From positions 1 to 9,754 of the forward strand of contig DATAEK010000374.1 in NCBI GenBank assembly GCA_036258055.1: a DNA stretch of 9,754 nucleotides, in the 5' to 3' direction. The stretch is from DATAEK01 sp036258055. Its GTDB lineage: Bacteria > Acidobacteriota > Vicinamibacteria > Vicinamibacterales > 2-12-FULL-66-21. Below, in pieces: positions 1-6,552 of the stretch; positions within the stretch are counted from its first letter, which is position 1, and every line of letters begins with the position of its first letter. The translations under genes were made by a program, and so were the position numbers. The notes under the pieces are model-generated. The model made no database searches, was not told the DNA's origin, and worked only from the letters and a program-made list of their open reading frames with translations.

Positions 1-1946
1 CCATTGTTCGAATGCGCCGTGCCGAGCATGATCGAGGGCGTTCGTCCGTAGAAGATTCCCCAGCCGCCGCGCACCACGAACGGTTTTCCGACCGGACTCC
101 AGGCGACCCCGAGCCGCGGCCCGAGGTTGTTCGTATCCGCATCGAGACGGCTGGTGTCGATGTCGGCGGCCGCCAGCTGAGGGTCAGGGTTCTTGACCGG
201 CGGCGGCGCGGTCTTCATCAGGTCGTAGCGCAGCCCCAGGTTCAGCGTCACGTCGGTCTTCGGCTTCCACTCGTCCTGAATGAAGAACGAGTACTCGTGG
301 ATGTTGGGGTTGGTGACCGGACCGGTCGTCCCGGTACCGGCAAAGTTCTGCTGATAGAACTCGTTCGACCCGTTGGGCCGTCCGCCGGCGAAAGATGCGA
401 GGCTCCTGAACGTGTAGGAGCCGCCGAAGAATCCGGGGAACCGGTTGAGGATGTCGTCGAACTGGAAATCGAACCCACCCTTGAACTTGTGGAGTCCGCG
501 CAGGTAGGTCATCGAGTCGGCGAGCTGCCAGCGATTGATCGTGGTCTCGCGCGGACTGAAGTTGTTTCGCCCGATCGTCAGCACCGTCGTGCCGGCCTGC
601 TGGACCACGGCCTCGGGGTTATCGCTGTTGGCCTCGCCCGGCTCCTTGTCGCGGAGGTACTGGAACCTCAGCTCGTTGTAGAGACGCGGCGAGAGGATGT
701 TCGACCAGCTCGCGTTGAAGCTGCGCGTCTTGACCAGCGACGCGCCGGTGTGTTCGAGCGCGTTCTGCGGGCCGCCGTTCTCAAACCCCTCGCCGGTGAA
801 GTTCTGATGGTTGTAGCGGAATGACACGCGGTTGGCTGCGTTCAGCTCGTGATCGGTCTTGATCAGGAAGACGTCCTGATCGAGTTTCCGGTTCCAGCTG
901 CCCGCGAGAGGTTGAAGGCGTGCAATGCCAGCCTGCGTCGCTGCGTCGGTCGGCGTGCCGGCCGGCAGGTTGAGGAAGACCAGGTTCGGCTGCGTGTTGC
1001 GCTGGCCGTCGTAGTTGGCGAAGTAGAAATGACGGTTGCGCACGAACGGGCCGCCGACGATGCCGCCGAATTGATTGTAGTGATAAGGCGACTTCGGCCG
1101 GTTGTTCAATTCGTTGATCGCGTTGTTCGCGTTGAGATCCTTGTCACGGTAGAACTCGAAGATGGATCCGTGCAGCTGGTTCGTGCCGGACTTGGTCACG
1201 ACGTTGATCACGGCCCCGCCGGCGCGGCCGTACTCGGCGGAGAACGAGTTCGAGTTGACCTGGAACTCCTTCACCGCGTCCTGACTGAACTGATATGGCG
1301 CGCGGCCGGACCCGGTGCGTCCGGCAGTCTGACCGAAGAACGTGTTGTTGTTGTCGGCGCCGTCGACGACCAGGCTGTTGAGCGTGCCGCGCTGGCCTGC
1401 GAAGCTGATGTCGCCGCTCCTGACATCGCGCGTGACGCCGGGTGTCAGCAGCGCGAAGTCGATGAAGTTGCGGCCGTTGACCGGTAGGTTCTGAACCGCG
1501 ATCTCGTTGACCGTCGAGCTCACTTGCGTGCGGCTCGTCTCAATGATCGGTGTCGCGCCGGACACGGTGACGGTTTCGGCAACGCCCGCGACCGCCATCT
1601 CGATACGCAGCGTCAAGGTCTGACCGATCGTCAGACGAACGTCGGGTTGCCGCTTGCTGCTGAATCCCGCGAGCTCAGCGGCGACCTCGTAAATACCCAC
1701 AGGAAGAAGCGGAACGACGAACAGACCGTTCGAATCGGTCACCGCGGAACGGGCCGCACCGGTTTCGCTGTTCGTCAAGGTGACGGTAACGCCGGGCAGC
1801 ACGGCGCCGGATGTGTCGACGACCGTCCCCTCGATCGATCCGGTCGGGCTCTGCGCGAACGCAGTGGTGGCGGCAAGCAACACGAGCACGACCGCCGACA
1901 GTATGTGCGTGCGCAGACGAGTAAAGAACACGGTTGTGCGGGACAC
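1..1946 (-). CDS. TonB-dependent receptor, Oar-like, 3' end outside window
   Basis: Outer-membrane receptor that would import a ligand using energy from TonB-ExbB-ExbD; the ligand cannot be told from sequence. About 648 codons are present with no stop, so the gene runs off the left edge; family members are usually around 1000 residues. Translation from a GTG gives a signal peptide (hydrophobic stretch about residues 15-29, likely cleavage after AFA at 29-31). A carboxypeptidase-regulatory-like beta-sandwich follows at about 34-125 (GSIEGTVVDTSGAVLPGVTV, later GLFVVPLLPVGIYEV). Next is a plug domain with LPVNGRNFIDFALLTPGV, VVDGADNNNTFF and FSAEYGRAGGAVINVVTKSG, then the start of the barrel (FYFANYDGQR, FFIQDEWKP, LNLGLRYDL, VRGGWGIFYGR). 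This order is that of the Oar-like receptors abundant in Acidobacteriota and Myxococcota. The GTG start is chosen because AGGAGG lies 5 bases upstream and no in-frame ATG is near. It sits 206 bases downstream of the peptidase gene and probably has its own promoter. Confidence 0.93.
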   Translation of the reverse strand, partial: MSRTTVFFTRLRTHILSAVVLVLLAATTAFAQSPTGSIEGTVVDTSGAVLPGVTVTLTNSETGAARSAVTDSNGLFVVPLLPVGIYEVAAELAGFSSKRQPDVRLTIGQTLTLRIEMAVAGVAETVTVSGATPIIETSRTQVSSTVNEIAVQNLPVNGRNFIDFALLTPGVTRDVRSGDISFAGQRGTLNSLVVDGADNNNTFFGQTAGRTGSGRAPYQFSQDAVKEFQVNSNSFSAEYGRAGGAVINVVTKSGTNQLHGSIFEFYRDKDLNANNAINELNNRPKSPYHYNQFGGIVGGPFVRNRHFYFANYDGQRNTQPNLVFLNLPAGTPTDAATQAGIARLQPLAGSWNRKLDQDVFLIKTDHELNAANRVSFRYNHQNFTGEGFENGGPQNALEHTGASLVKTRSFNASWSNILSPRLYNELRFQYLRDKEPGEANSDNPEAVVQQAGTTVLTIGRNNFSPRETTINRWQLADSMTYLRGLHKFKGGFDFQFDDILNRFPGFFGGSYTFRSLASFAGGRPNGSNEFYQQNFAGTGTTGPVTNPNIHEYSFFIQDEWKPKTDVTLNLGLRYDLMKTAPPPVKNPDPQLAAADIDTSRLDADTNNLGPRLGVAWSPVGKPFVVRGGWGIFYGRTPSIMLGTAHSNN

Positions 1947-1951
1947 GTCAG

Positions 1952-1957
1952 CCTCCT
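1952..1957 (-). promoter_or_regulatory. Ribosome binding site fixing the GTG start of the TonB receptor
   Basis: On the minus strand a perfect AGGAGG ends 5 bases before the GTG at 1946-1944. There is no competing ATG in frame close by, and the encoded N-terminus is a good signal peptide, so this site decides the start. Confidence 0.8.
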
Positions 1958-1987
1958 GAGAGGTACACCCGAGCGAGATAAAGGCAG

Positions 1988-2000
1988 CGCCATGATGGCG
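1988..2000. repeat. 13-base perfect palindrome in the predicted TonB-receptor leader
   Basis: CGCCAT and ATGGCG flank a single central base, giving an odd-centred perfect palindrome. It lies about 10-20 bases downstream of the transcription start expected from the promoter candidate at 2016-2045. It could be an operator half-site pair, or in RNA a short hairpin with a 5-bp stem and 3-base loop. No function can be assigned, and a palindrome this short can occur by chance in GC-rich DNA. Confidence 0.4.
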
Positions 2001-2015
2001 AGAAGGGTTTTCAGG

Positions 2016-2045
2016 ACTGTAAGCCTGCGTTCGCGTTAGTGTCAA
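2016..2045 (-). promoter_or_regulatory. Candidate sigma-70 type promoter for the TonB receptor
   Basis: On the minus strand a perfect -35 hexamer TTGACA (2040-2045) is followed after 18 bases by TACAGT (2016-2021), four matches out of six to TATAAT. Transcription would begin near 2009, leaving a leader of about 60 bases before the GTG start. The position between two same-strand genes and the perfect -35 support it; the -10 box is only fair and the spacer is one base longer than ideal. Confidence 0.45.
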
Positions 2046-2134
2046 ACGCGCGTCGATCGTCCCTCCAACACGCTAGGCCGTCCCTGATCGCGTCTGCTGT
2101 CCGCTGTCCGCAGCCGGCCGTCGGCCGTTCGCGA

Positions 2135-2169
2135 CCATTTGCCCTTTACCATTTACCATTTGCCATTGG
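2135..2169. repeat. Five tandem heptamers (CCATTTR) spanning the peptidase stop codon
   Basis: Five consecutive 7-base units read CCATTTG, CCCTTTA, CCATTTA, CCATTTG, CCATTGG on the plus strand. The last two units and part of the third lie in the end of the peptidase gene, whose TAA stop (2153-2155) is inside the array and whose last residues (NGKW) are encoded by it. Because seven is not a multiple of three, gain or loss of a unit upstream of the stop would shift the frame of the last codons. The array is AT-rich compared with its surroundings. Confidence 0.75.
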
Positions 2170-5100
2170 CAGCCGAAGGCCGCGTCTCCCCCAGCTGCTT
2201 CAGCAACTCGCGCACCGCGGTGTCGAGCTGACTGTCTTTCCCGAGCAGGCTCTCGCCAATCGGCCGCGTCACGGGAATGTCCACCGGTCTCGGGTTCAGC
2301 TCCATCGTCGTGCCGTCGAGCGTGGTGATGCGCGTGCCCGGCATGCGGATGGTCGTGCCGTCGACGAGCGTCTGGTTGCCGGTGTAGATGATCCAGCCTG
2401 CGGTCGGCTCGCCGACGACCTTCCCGAGCTTCAGCGTGCGATAGCCCTCGGTGAAATCCTCGGCGTCGGAGAGCGAATGCTGATTGGTCACGAGGATCGT
2501 CGGCAGCTCCAGCGATCGCTGGCCGAGCACGCTGCGTGCGGGCGCCATCGGCAATCCCCGCGGCGTCATCATCAGGTAACCACGGCGCGCGAGCACGTCG
2601 ATGGCGTAGACGTTCACGAACCCGCCGTTGTTGTTGCGCACGTCGATGACGATGCCGTCCTTGACGCGGTTGTCGGCATCGAGATCGAGGTAGAGCCGCG
2701 TCAGGGCCCCTTCCGACATGTCGTTCATGTGCACGTAGCCGAGCCTGCCGCCGCTGGCCTTGTCCACGTAGGCGCGGTTCCACTCGACCCAGGCGCGATA
2801 GAGCAGATTCTTTTCCGTGGCGGAGTTGACCGGCCGCACCAGCACTTCGCGAGGACTGGCGCCGTCCGGCGATCCGGACACGCTGAGCGCGATGCGACGA
2901 TTGACGCCGTGGAGCAGGAGCTCGTCGATGTTCGTGTGCGCCGCGATCGCCGTGCCGTCGACGGCGGTGAGGTAGTCGCCCACACCCACCTGACGCGTGA
3001 CCGCGGCCGGGCCGAGCGGAACCACTTCCGTAACCTTGAGCCGGCCGTTGCGTTCGTACTCGGTTCGATCGAACCGGAGGCCGAGCCTCGCTGCCGACGG
3101 GCCTTCGCCTCCTCTTCCACCGCCGCGCCCACCGCCGCCGACCCCCATATGCGACGAGTTGAGCTCGCCGACCATGAGGCTCAGGAGGCGCCGCATCTCG
3201 TCGGGAGTCTGGGCGCCGGCCACGTGCGGCGCGTACTGCGCGCGAACGGCCTCCCAGTTCACGCCGTGGAACTTCTCGTCGTAGAAGCCGTCACGGAGGT
3301 AGGTCCACGCCTGACGAAAGACTTCCATCTTCTCGTGGCCGAAATCGACGTCCATCTCCGCGGTGACGGCAATCGTCCGCGCCTGACGCGTGTCGACGGG
3401 TATGACCGAGATGCGGCCCTGTTCGAGGTAGTACACATCACGTCCATCCGGCGTGAACTGCGCGTCGGCCTTGTTGCCCGCGGTCGACGTCAGCTGCCGG
3501 GCCACGGCCGGTTCGCGCGACAGCTCGTCGAGTGAGTAGATGTACAGGTTCTGCTGCCCTGCGGCGCTCGCCGTGAGCAGGAGCGACCGGCCGTCGGGGC
3601 TGATCGACAGCGCGGCGACGTCCACGCCGACCGGAAGAATGCTCAGGCGGCTGCGGATGTCTTCGAACACGATCTCGACCGGTTTCGAGGGATCGCGTGG
3701 CGGCGGCGCCGGTGCCTCGCGCTCGCGCGCGGGCGCCGCCGGCTGATCGCGATCGCGCGACGGCGTCTGCTCCACCGGCCGATCGGAGGGCGGCGTGCGG
3801 CGAGGCTCGTCCTTGAAGAGATCGCGGAACCGATCCTCGCGGAATCGAGGGGTGCGAAGAATCAGGTCCACGCGGACCGTCTGACCGGGCTCGGTTCGTT
3901 GGTTGGTGTTGAAGAGGAGATACGTGCCGTCCGGGCTCCACGAGATGTTGTTCGCGTTGCCATTCGGCATCGACGTGATCGCGCGGCTCTCGCCGCCCGC
4001 AGCCGGGACTGCAAAGATATTCCGAAATGACGACTTGCCGCTGATGCCGACGTAGGCGACCCATTTGTTGTCGGGCGACCACGCGATGCCACGATTGGAG
4101 CGCGTCAAATAGCCTTTCGCCAGCGAGCGCTCTTCCTTCGACGTGATGTCGATGACGCGCAGGTCCTTGGCGTCACGCACGAACGCGGCGAGCTTGCCAT
4201 CCGGCGACACCCGCAGTGACGTGTCGCCGAGCGGTGTATTCGTGAGCTGCGTCTCTTTGTTCGACGTGAAGTCGTACGCGAACACGTGGGAGACACCGTC
4301 GCGTTCCGAGGCGTAGACGATCCGCTTGCTGTCGGACAGCCATTCGATCTGCGATTCGCGCGCGTAGCTTCGCGTCACGCGAACTGCGTCCCCGCCGTCC
4401 CGGGCGGAGGCGGCCCAGATTTCGCCGTGGGCGACGAACACCACCTTCCGGCCATCCGGCGACAGCGTGAGATCGGAGAATCCGTTGTTCAGGCTGACGT
4501 GCTCGAGCGACGGCGCGGCCGGCGCGCCGCGTTTCGTGATCGACACCTTCGACGCCTGGCCGCTCGCCGTGTCCATCTTCCAGACCTCGAAGTCCCGTTC
4601 GAAGACGATCGCCTTGCCGTCGTACGAGATCGTCGGCCACAGCACCCGGCCGTCGGTGAAGCGTGTCACCTGATGCGCCGTCCCGCCGAGGGGGAGCGTC
4701 CAGATGTTCTGCGTACCGCTGCGATCCGAGACGAAGAAGAGGGAGCGTCCGTCGGCCATCCACATCGGCCACATCTGCTTCGCGCCAATTTCGGTCAGCC
4801 GCTCGTAGGTCGGCGTGGGCCCATCGTGCAGCAGCCAGAGCTCGGACTCGTCGAGGTGTGCATGCCCTCGACGCCACCACTGACCGGCGCTGTTACCGCG
4901 AGCGCTGAAGGCCAGCGTCCGCCCGTCGGGTGACGGCGTCGCGAAGAACTCGCTGGTGTAGCGATCGGCGCTCACCGCCATCGGTGTACCGCCCTCGACG
5001 CTCACCCGAAAGATGTCGTTCATCCCCGCGATGTCGCGGCTCGACGAGGAGAAGTAGAGCCACTTGCCGTCGCGCGACCACCCGTCCAGACGATCGAGCC

Positions 5101-5452
5101 CATCGTCGAACGTCAGTTGTTTGAGCGCGCCTGTCGCGAGAATCAGCACATAGATGTCGCCGCCACCCGAACGATCGGAGATGAAGGCGAGGCTCTTGCC
5201 GTCGGGCGAGTAGATGGGGCGGGATTCGTTTGCCTCGTGCGAGACGAGCAGCCGGGCCTCGCCCCCCGCGAACGGGACCGTCCAGATATCCCCTCCGGAG
5301 ACGACAGCAATCTCCGAGCGGTCCGGAGAGATCGACGGCTCCCCGAACGACGCTATCGGGGCGGGCTCGTCGGTGGCCGCCCGCTGCCCTTTCAATGGCA
5401 GCGTCAACGCAATCAAGACAATCGTCAGGAGCGACAGGCGTCTTACGGTCAT
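2153..5452 (-). CDS. Exported tricorn-like S41 peptidase with beta-propellers and PDZ domain
   Basis: Serine peptidase of the S41/tricorn type, probably degrading peptides in the periplasm. A 1099-residue product starts with a signal peptide (hydrophobic at 7-20). PD40/WD40-like propeller repeats fill about 35-690 (recurrent SPDG at 82-85, 174-177, 331-334, 416-419, 507-510, 618-621), consistent with the two propellers of tricorn. A proline-rich charged insert lies at 548-590. The tricorn core domain follows at about 700-770 with the Ser-His pair S767-H768, then a Gly-rich loop (770-784), a PDZ domain (about 787-875) and the S41 catalytic domain (about 902-1065) with VIDVRNNNGG and the likely nucleophile S995 in HSLSDAED. 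E1051 may be the partner acidic residue, by position only. Archaeal tricorn is of similar length but cytosolic, whereas this one looks exported. The ATG at 5452 has GGGAG 6-7 bases upstream. The stop lies in a heptamer repeat. Substrate is unknown. Confidence 0.93.
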   Translation of the reverse strand: MTVRRLSLLTIVLIALTLPLKGQRAATDEPAPIASFGEPSISPDRSEIAVVSGGDIWTVPFAGGEARLLVSHEANESRPIYSPDGKSLAFISDRSGGGDIYVLILATGALKQLTFDDGLDRLDGWSRDGKWLYFSSSSRDIAGMNDIFRVSVEGGTPMAVSADRYTSEFFATPSPDGRTLAFSARGNSAGQWWRRGHAHLDESELWLLHDGPTPTYERLTEIGAKQMWPMWMADGRSLFFVSDRSGTQNIWTLPLGGTAHQVTRFTDGRVLWPTISYDGKAIVFERDFEVWKMDTASGQASKVSITKRGAPAAPSLEHVSLNNGFSDLTLSPDGRKVVFVAHGEIWAASARDGGDAVRVTRSYARESQIEWLSDSKRIVYASERDGVSHVFAYDFTSNKETQLTNTPLGDTSLRVSPDGKLAAFVRDAKDLRVIDITSKEERSLAKGYLTRSNRGIAWSPDNKWVAYVGISGKSSFRNIFAVPAAGGESRAITSMPNGNANNISWSPDGTYLLFNTNQRTEPGQTVRVDLILRTPRFREDRFRDLFKDEPRRTPPSDRPVEQTPSRDRDQPAAPAREREAPAPPPRDPSKPVEIVFEDIRSRLSILPVGVDVAALSISPDGRSLLLTASAAGQQNLYIYSLDELSREPAVARQLTSTAGNKADAQFTPDGRDVYYLEQGRISVIPVDTRQARTIAVTAEMDVDFGHEKMEVFRQAWTYLRDGFYDEKFHGVNWEAVRAQYAPHVAGAQTPDEMRRLLSLMVGELNSSHMGVGGGGRGGGRGGEGPSAARLGLRFDRTEYERNGRLKVTEVVPLGPAAVTRQVGVGDYLTAVDGTAIAAHTNIDELLLHGVNRRIALSVSGSPDGASPREVLVRPVNSATEKNLLYRAWVEWNRAYVDKASGGRLGYVHMNDMSEGALTRLYLDLDADNRVKDGIVIDVRNNNGGFVNVYAIDVLARRGYLMMTPRGLPMAPARSVLGQRSLELPTILVTNQHSLSDAEDFTEGYRTLKLGKVVGEPTAGWIIYTGNQTLVDGTTIRMPGTRITTLDGTTMELNPRPVDIPVTRPIGESLLGKDSQLDTAVRELLKQLGETRPSAANGKW

Positions 5453-5476
5453 CTGGATCTCCCGGTGATGATGCTC

Positions 5477-5555
5477 AAACAGGAGTTTCGGAGATCAGGA
5501 CGCGGGTCTTCACGATCCTGACAAGAATTACTCCTGATCTTCTGGTCTCCTGTTT
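5477..5555. repeat. Imperfect inverted repeat, copy 1 of a tandem hairpin element
   Basis: The arms are AAACAGGAG (5477-5485), six unlike bases, then AGATCAGGA (5492-5500), against TCCTGATCT (5532-5540), six bases, then CTCCTGTTT (5547-5555). Each arm is 24 bases, with 18 perfectly paired. The 31-base centre contains a second TCCTGA (5516-5521) that can pair with the inner part of the left arm instead, giving a mutually exclusive smaller hairpin. It lies between the VWA gene stop and the peptidase start, close to the latter. No open reading frame is associated. It resembles REP-like or other miniature intergenic repeats in form, but I cannot assign it to a known family. Confidence 0.85.
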
Positions 5556-5569
5556 CTTATCGGATTCTC

Positions 5570-5649
5570 AAACAGGAGTTTAGGAGATCAGGAGGCAGGT
5601 TTTTCACGATCCTGAAAACAATTACTCCTGATCTTCTGGTCTCCTGTTT
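5570..5649. repeat. Imperfect inverted repeat, copy 2 of the tandem hairpin element
   Basis: This is the second copy, 93 bases from the first, with arms AAACAGGAG (5570-5578) and AGATCAGGA (5585-5593) against TCCTGATCT (5626-5634) and CTCCTGTTT (5641-5649). The right half matches copy 1 base for base from AATTAC to the end. The left half and centre have diverged slightly, but TTCACGATCCTGA in the centre is kept, and so is the alternative pairing. In plus-strand RNA the six-base internal segment (TTTAGG against TCTGGT) can close almost completely through G-U and A-U pairs, while in minus-strand RNA it cannot. Confidence 0.85.
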
Positions 5650-5676
5650 TTTCTACTCGTTTCTGGAGAACGGGGG

Positions 5677-6552
5677 TCAGCGGCCCGGATCGTCCGAGCC
5701 CACCTGATACCCGCGACGCGCCTGCACGGTGACGCTGCGGCGGCGCACGCGGACGTCGAGCCGATGGTACCCGGCTGCGGCGACCCCGCGGAGTGAGTAG
5801 CTCAGAAGGTATCGATGTCTGAACTCGTCGAGGACGCGCACGAAGGTGCCGCGCAAATCCTTCGTTGATTCGATGGAAAAGAGGCGCCCTCCGGTCGATC
5901 GCGTCAGTTCCTCGAGGAACGCGTGGCGCCCGCCGCGGCCGACGGCGACGGCGTACACGACCGGGTCCATGCGCTGAGCGTTGGCCAGGACCAGCTCCTC
6001 GCGAAGCCAGCTCGAGGTGTCGTAGCCATCGCTGAAGACCACGACGAGCGGGCGGCCGCTGCCGGACTCCGCGAGCATCAGACCGGCGAAGACGCCGTCG
6101 ATGAGCGACGTGCCTCCGGATGCTTTTGCGCGTGTCAACGCACTCCGCAACAGATCGACATCGTCGGTCAACCGCGACGGCTGCGCCACGACGTGACTGA
6201 ACGTGATCAAGCCGGCCTGATCCCGGCGCGTGAGCCCGTCGAGCAGCGCGCCGCCGGCCTCGCGCAGGTTGATCAAACGCCCACCCTCGACGCTCGAACT
6301 GAGATCGAGGGCGAGCACCACATTGAGGGGGATGAGCTCCGAGCTGACGAGATCGACTTGCTGCACGACGCCGTTGTCCCTGACTTCGAAGTCCGCGGCC
6401 GTCAGACCGGAGACCGGGACGCCGTCCTCGGTGACCAGCACGTCCACGCGGACGGCCTCGATGCGGCTCGAGAACGTCTGACGGGACACCGCCTCGGGCC
6501 GGATCGCGGCGACCAGAAGGACGATCGGCGCGGCGAGAAGCAGACGCCTCAA
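5677..6552 (-). CDS. Exported VWA-domain protein (VWFA-related acidobacterial type)
   Basis: A 291-residue protein with a likely signal peptide or N-terminal anchor (residues 4-17 hydrophobic after two arginines). A short beta domain at about 30-72 (VDVLVTEDGVPVSGLTAADF) precedes a von Willebrand factor A domain at about 75-245. The metal-ion-dependent adhesion site is complete: DLSSS at 83-87, T148 in SGGTSLIDG and D175 in FSDGYDTS. The C-terminus (YHRLDVRVRR to RRGYQVG) is the usual end of this acidobacterial family. It probably binds a protein partner through a divalent metal in the periplasm; the partner is unknown. The start chosen is TTG at 6552, overlapping the TPR gene stop as TTGA, with GGAG 7 bases upstream. 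The frame is open further upstream to 6849, but that part lacks a signal peptide and lies wholly inside the TPR gene. Translational coupling with the TPR gene is likely. Confidence 0.88.
   Translation of the reverse strand: MRRLLLAAPIVLLVAAIRPEAVSRQTFSSRIEAVRVDVLVTEDGVPVSGLTAADFEVRDNGVVQQVDLVSSELIPLNVVLALDLSSSVEGGRLINLREAGGALLDGLTRRDQAGLITFSHVVAQPSRLTDDVDLLRSALTRAKASGGTSLIDGVFAGLMLAESGSGRPLVVVFSDGYDTSSWLREELVLANAQRMDPVVYAVAVGRGGRHAFLEELTRSTGGRLFSIESTKDLRGTFVRVLDEFRHRYLLSYSLRGVAAAGYHRLDVRVRRRSVTVQARRGYQVGSDDPGR

Noticed and set aside
12..2039. Three long plus-strand open frames opposite the TonB receptor gene
   Set aside because: They are antisense to a well-supported receptor gene, are rich in Arg, Val, Gly and Asp as expected for complements of GC-rich codons, and show no domain or ribosome binding site.
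2085..2130. Short direct repeats (GCTGTCC twice, GGCCGTC/GGCCGTT) in the gap before the TonB receptor
   Set aside because: Two-copy repeats of this length are expected by chance in GC-rich DNA and lie in no clear relation to the promoter.
2039..3535. 498-residue plus-strand open frame opposite the peptidase gene
   Set aside because: It lies antisense to the catalytic half of the peptidase, has repetitive charged composition and no recognisable motif. GC-rich genes often leave this frame open.
5477..5649. Tandem repeat as a CRISPR array
   Set aside because: There are only two units, the whole 80-base unit is conserved including its centre, and there are no variable spacers or cas genes.
5570..5660. 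Hairpin copy 2 as an intrinsic terminator of the VWA transcript
   Set aside because: In the minus-strand direction the stem is followed by TTTGAG only. A run of six T follows it on the plus strand, where no gene ends. It may slow transcription, but does not fit a standard terminator for the VWA gene.
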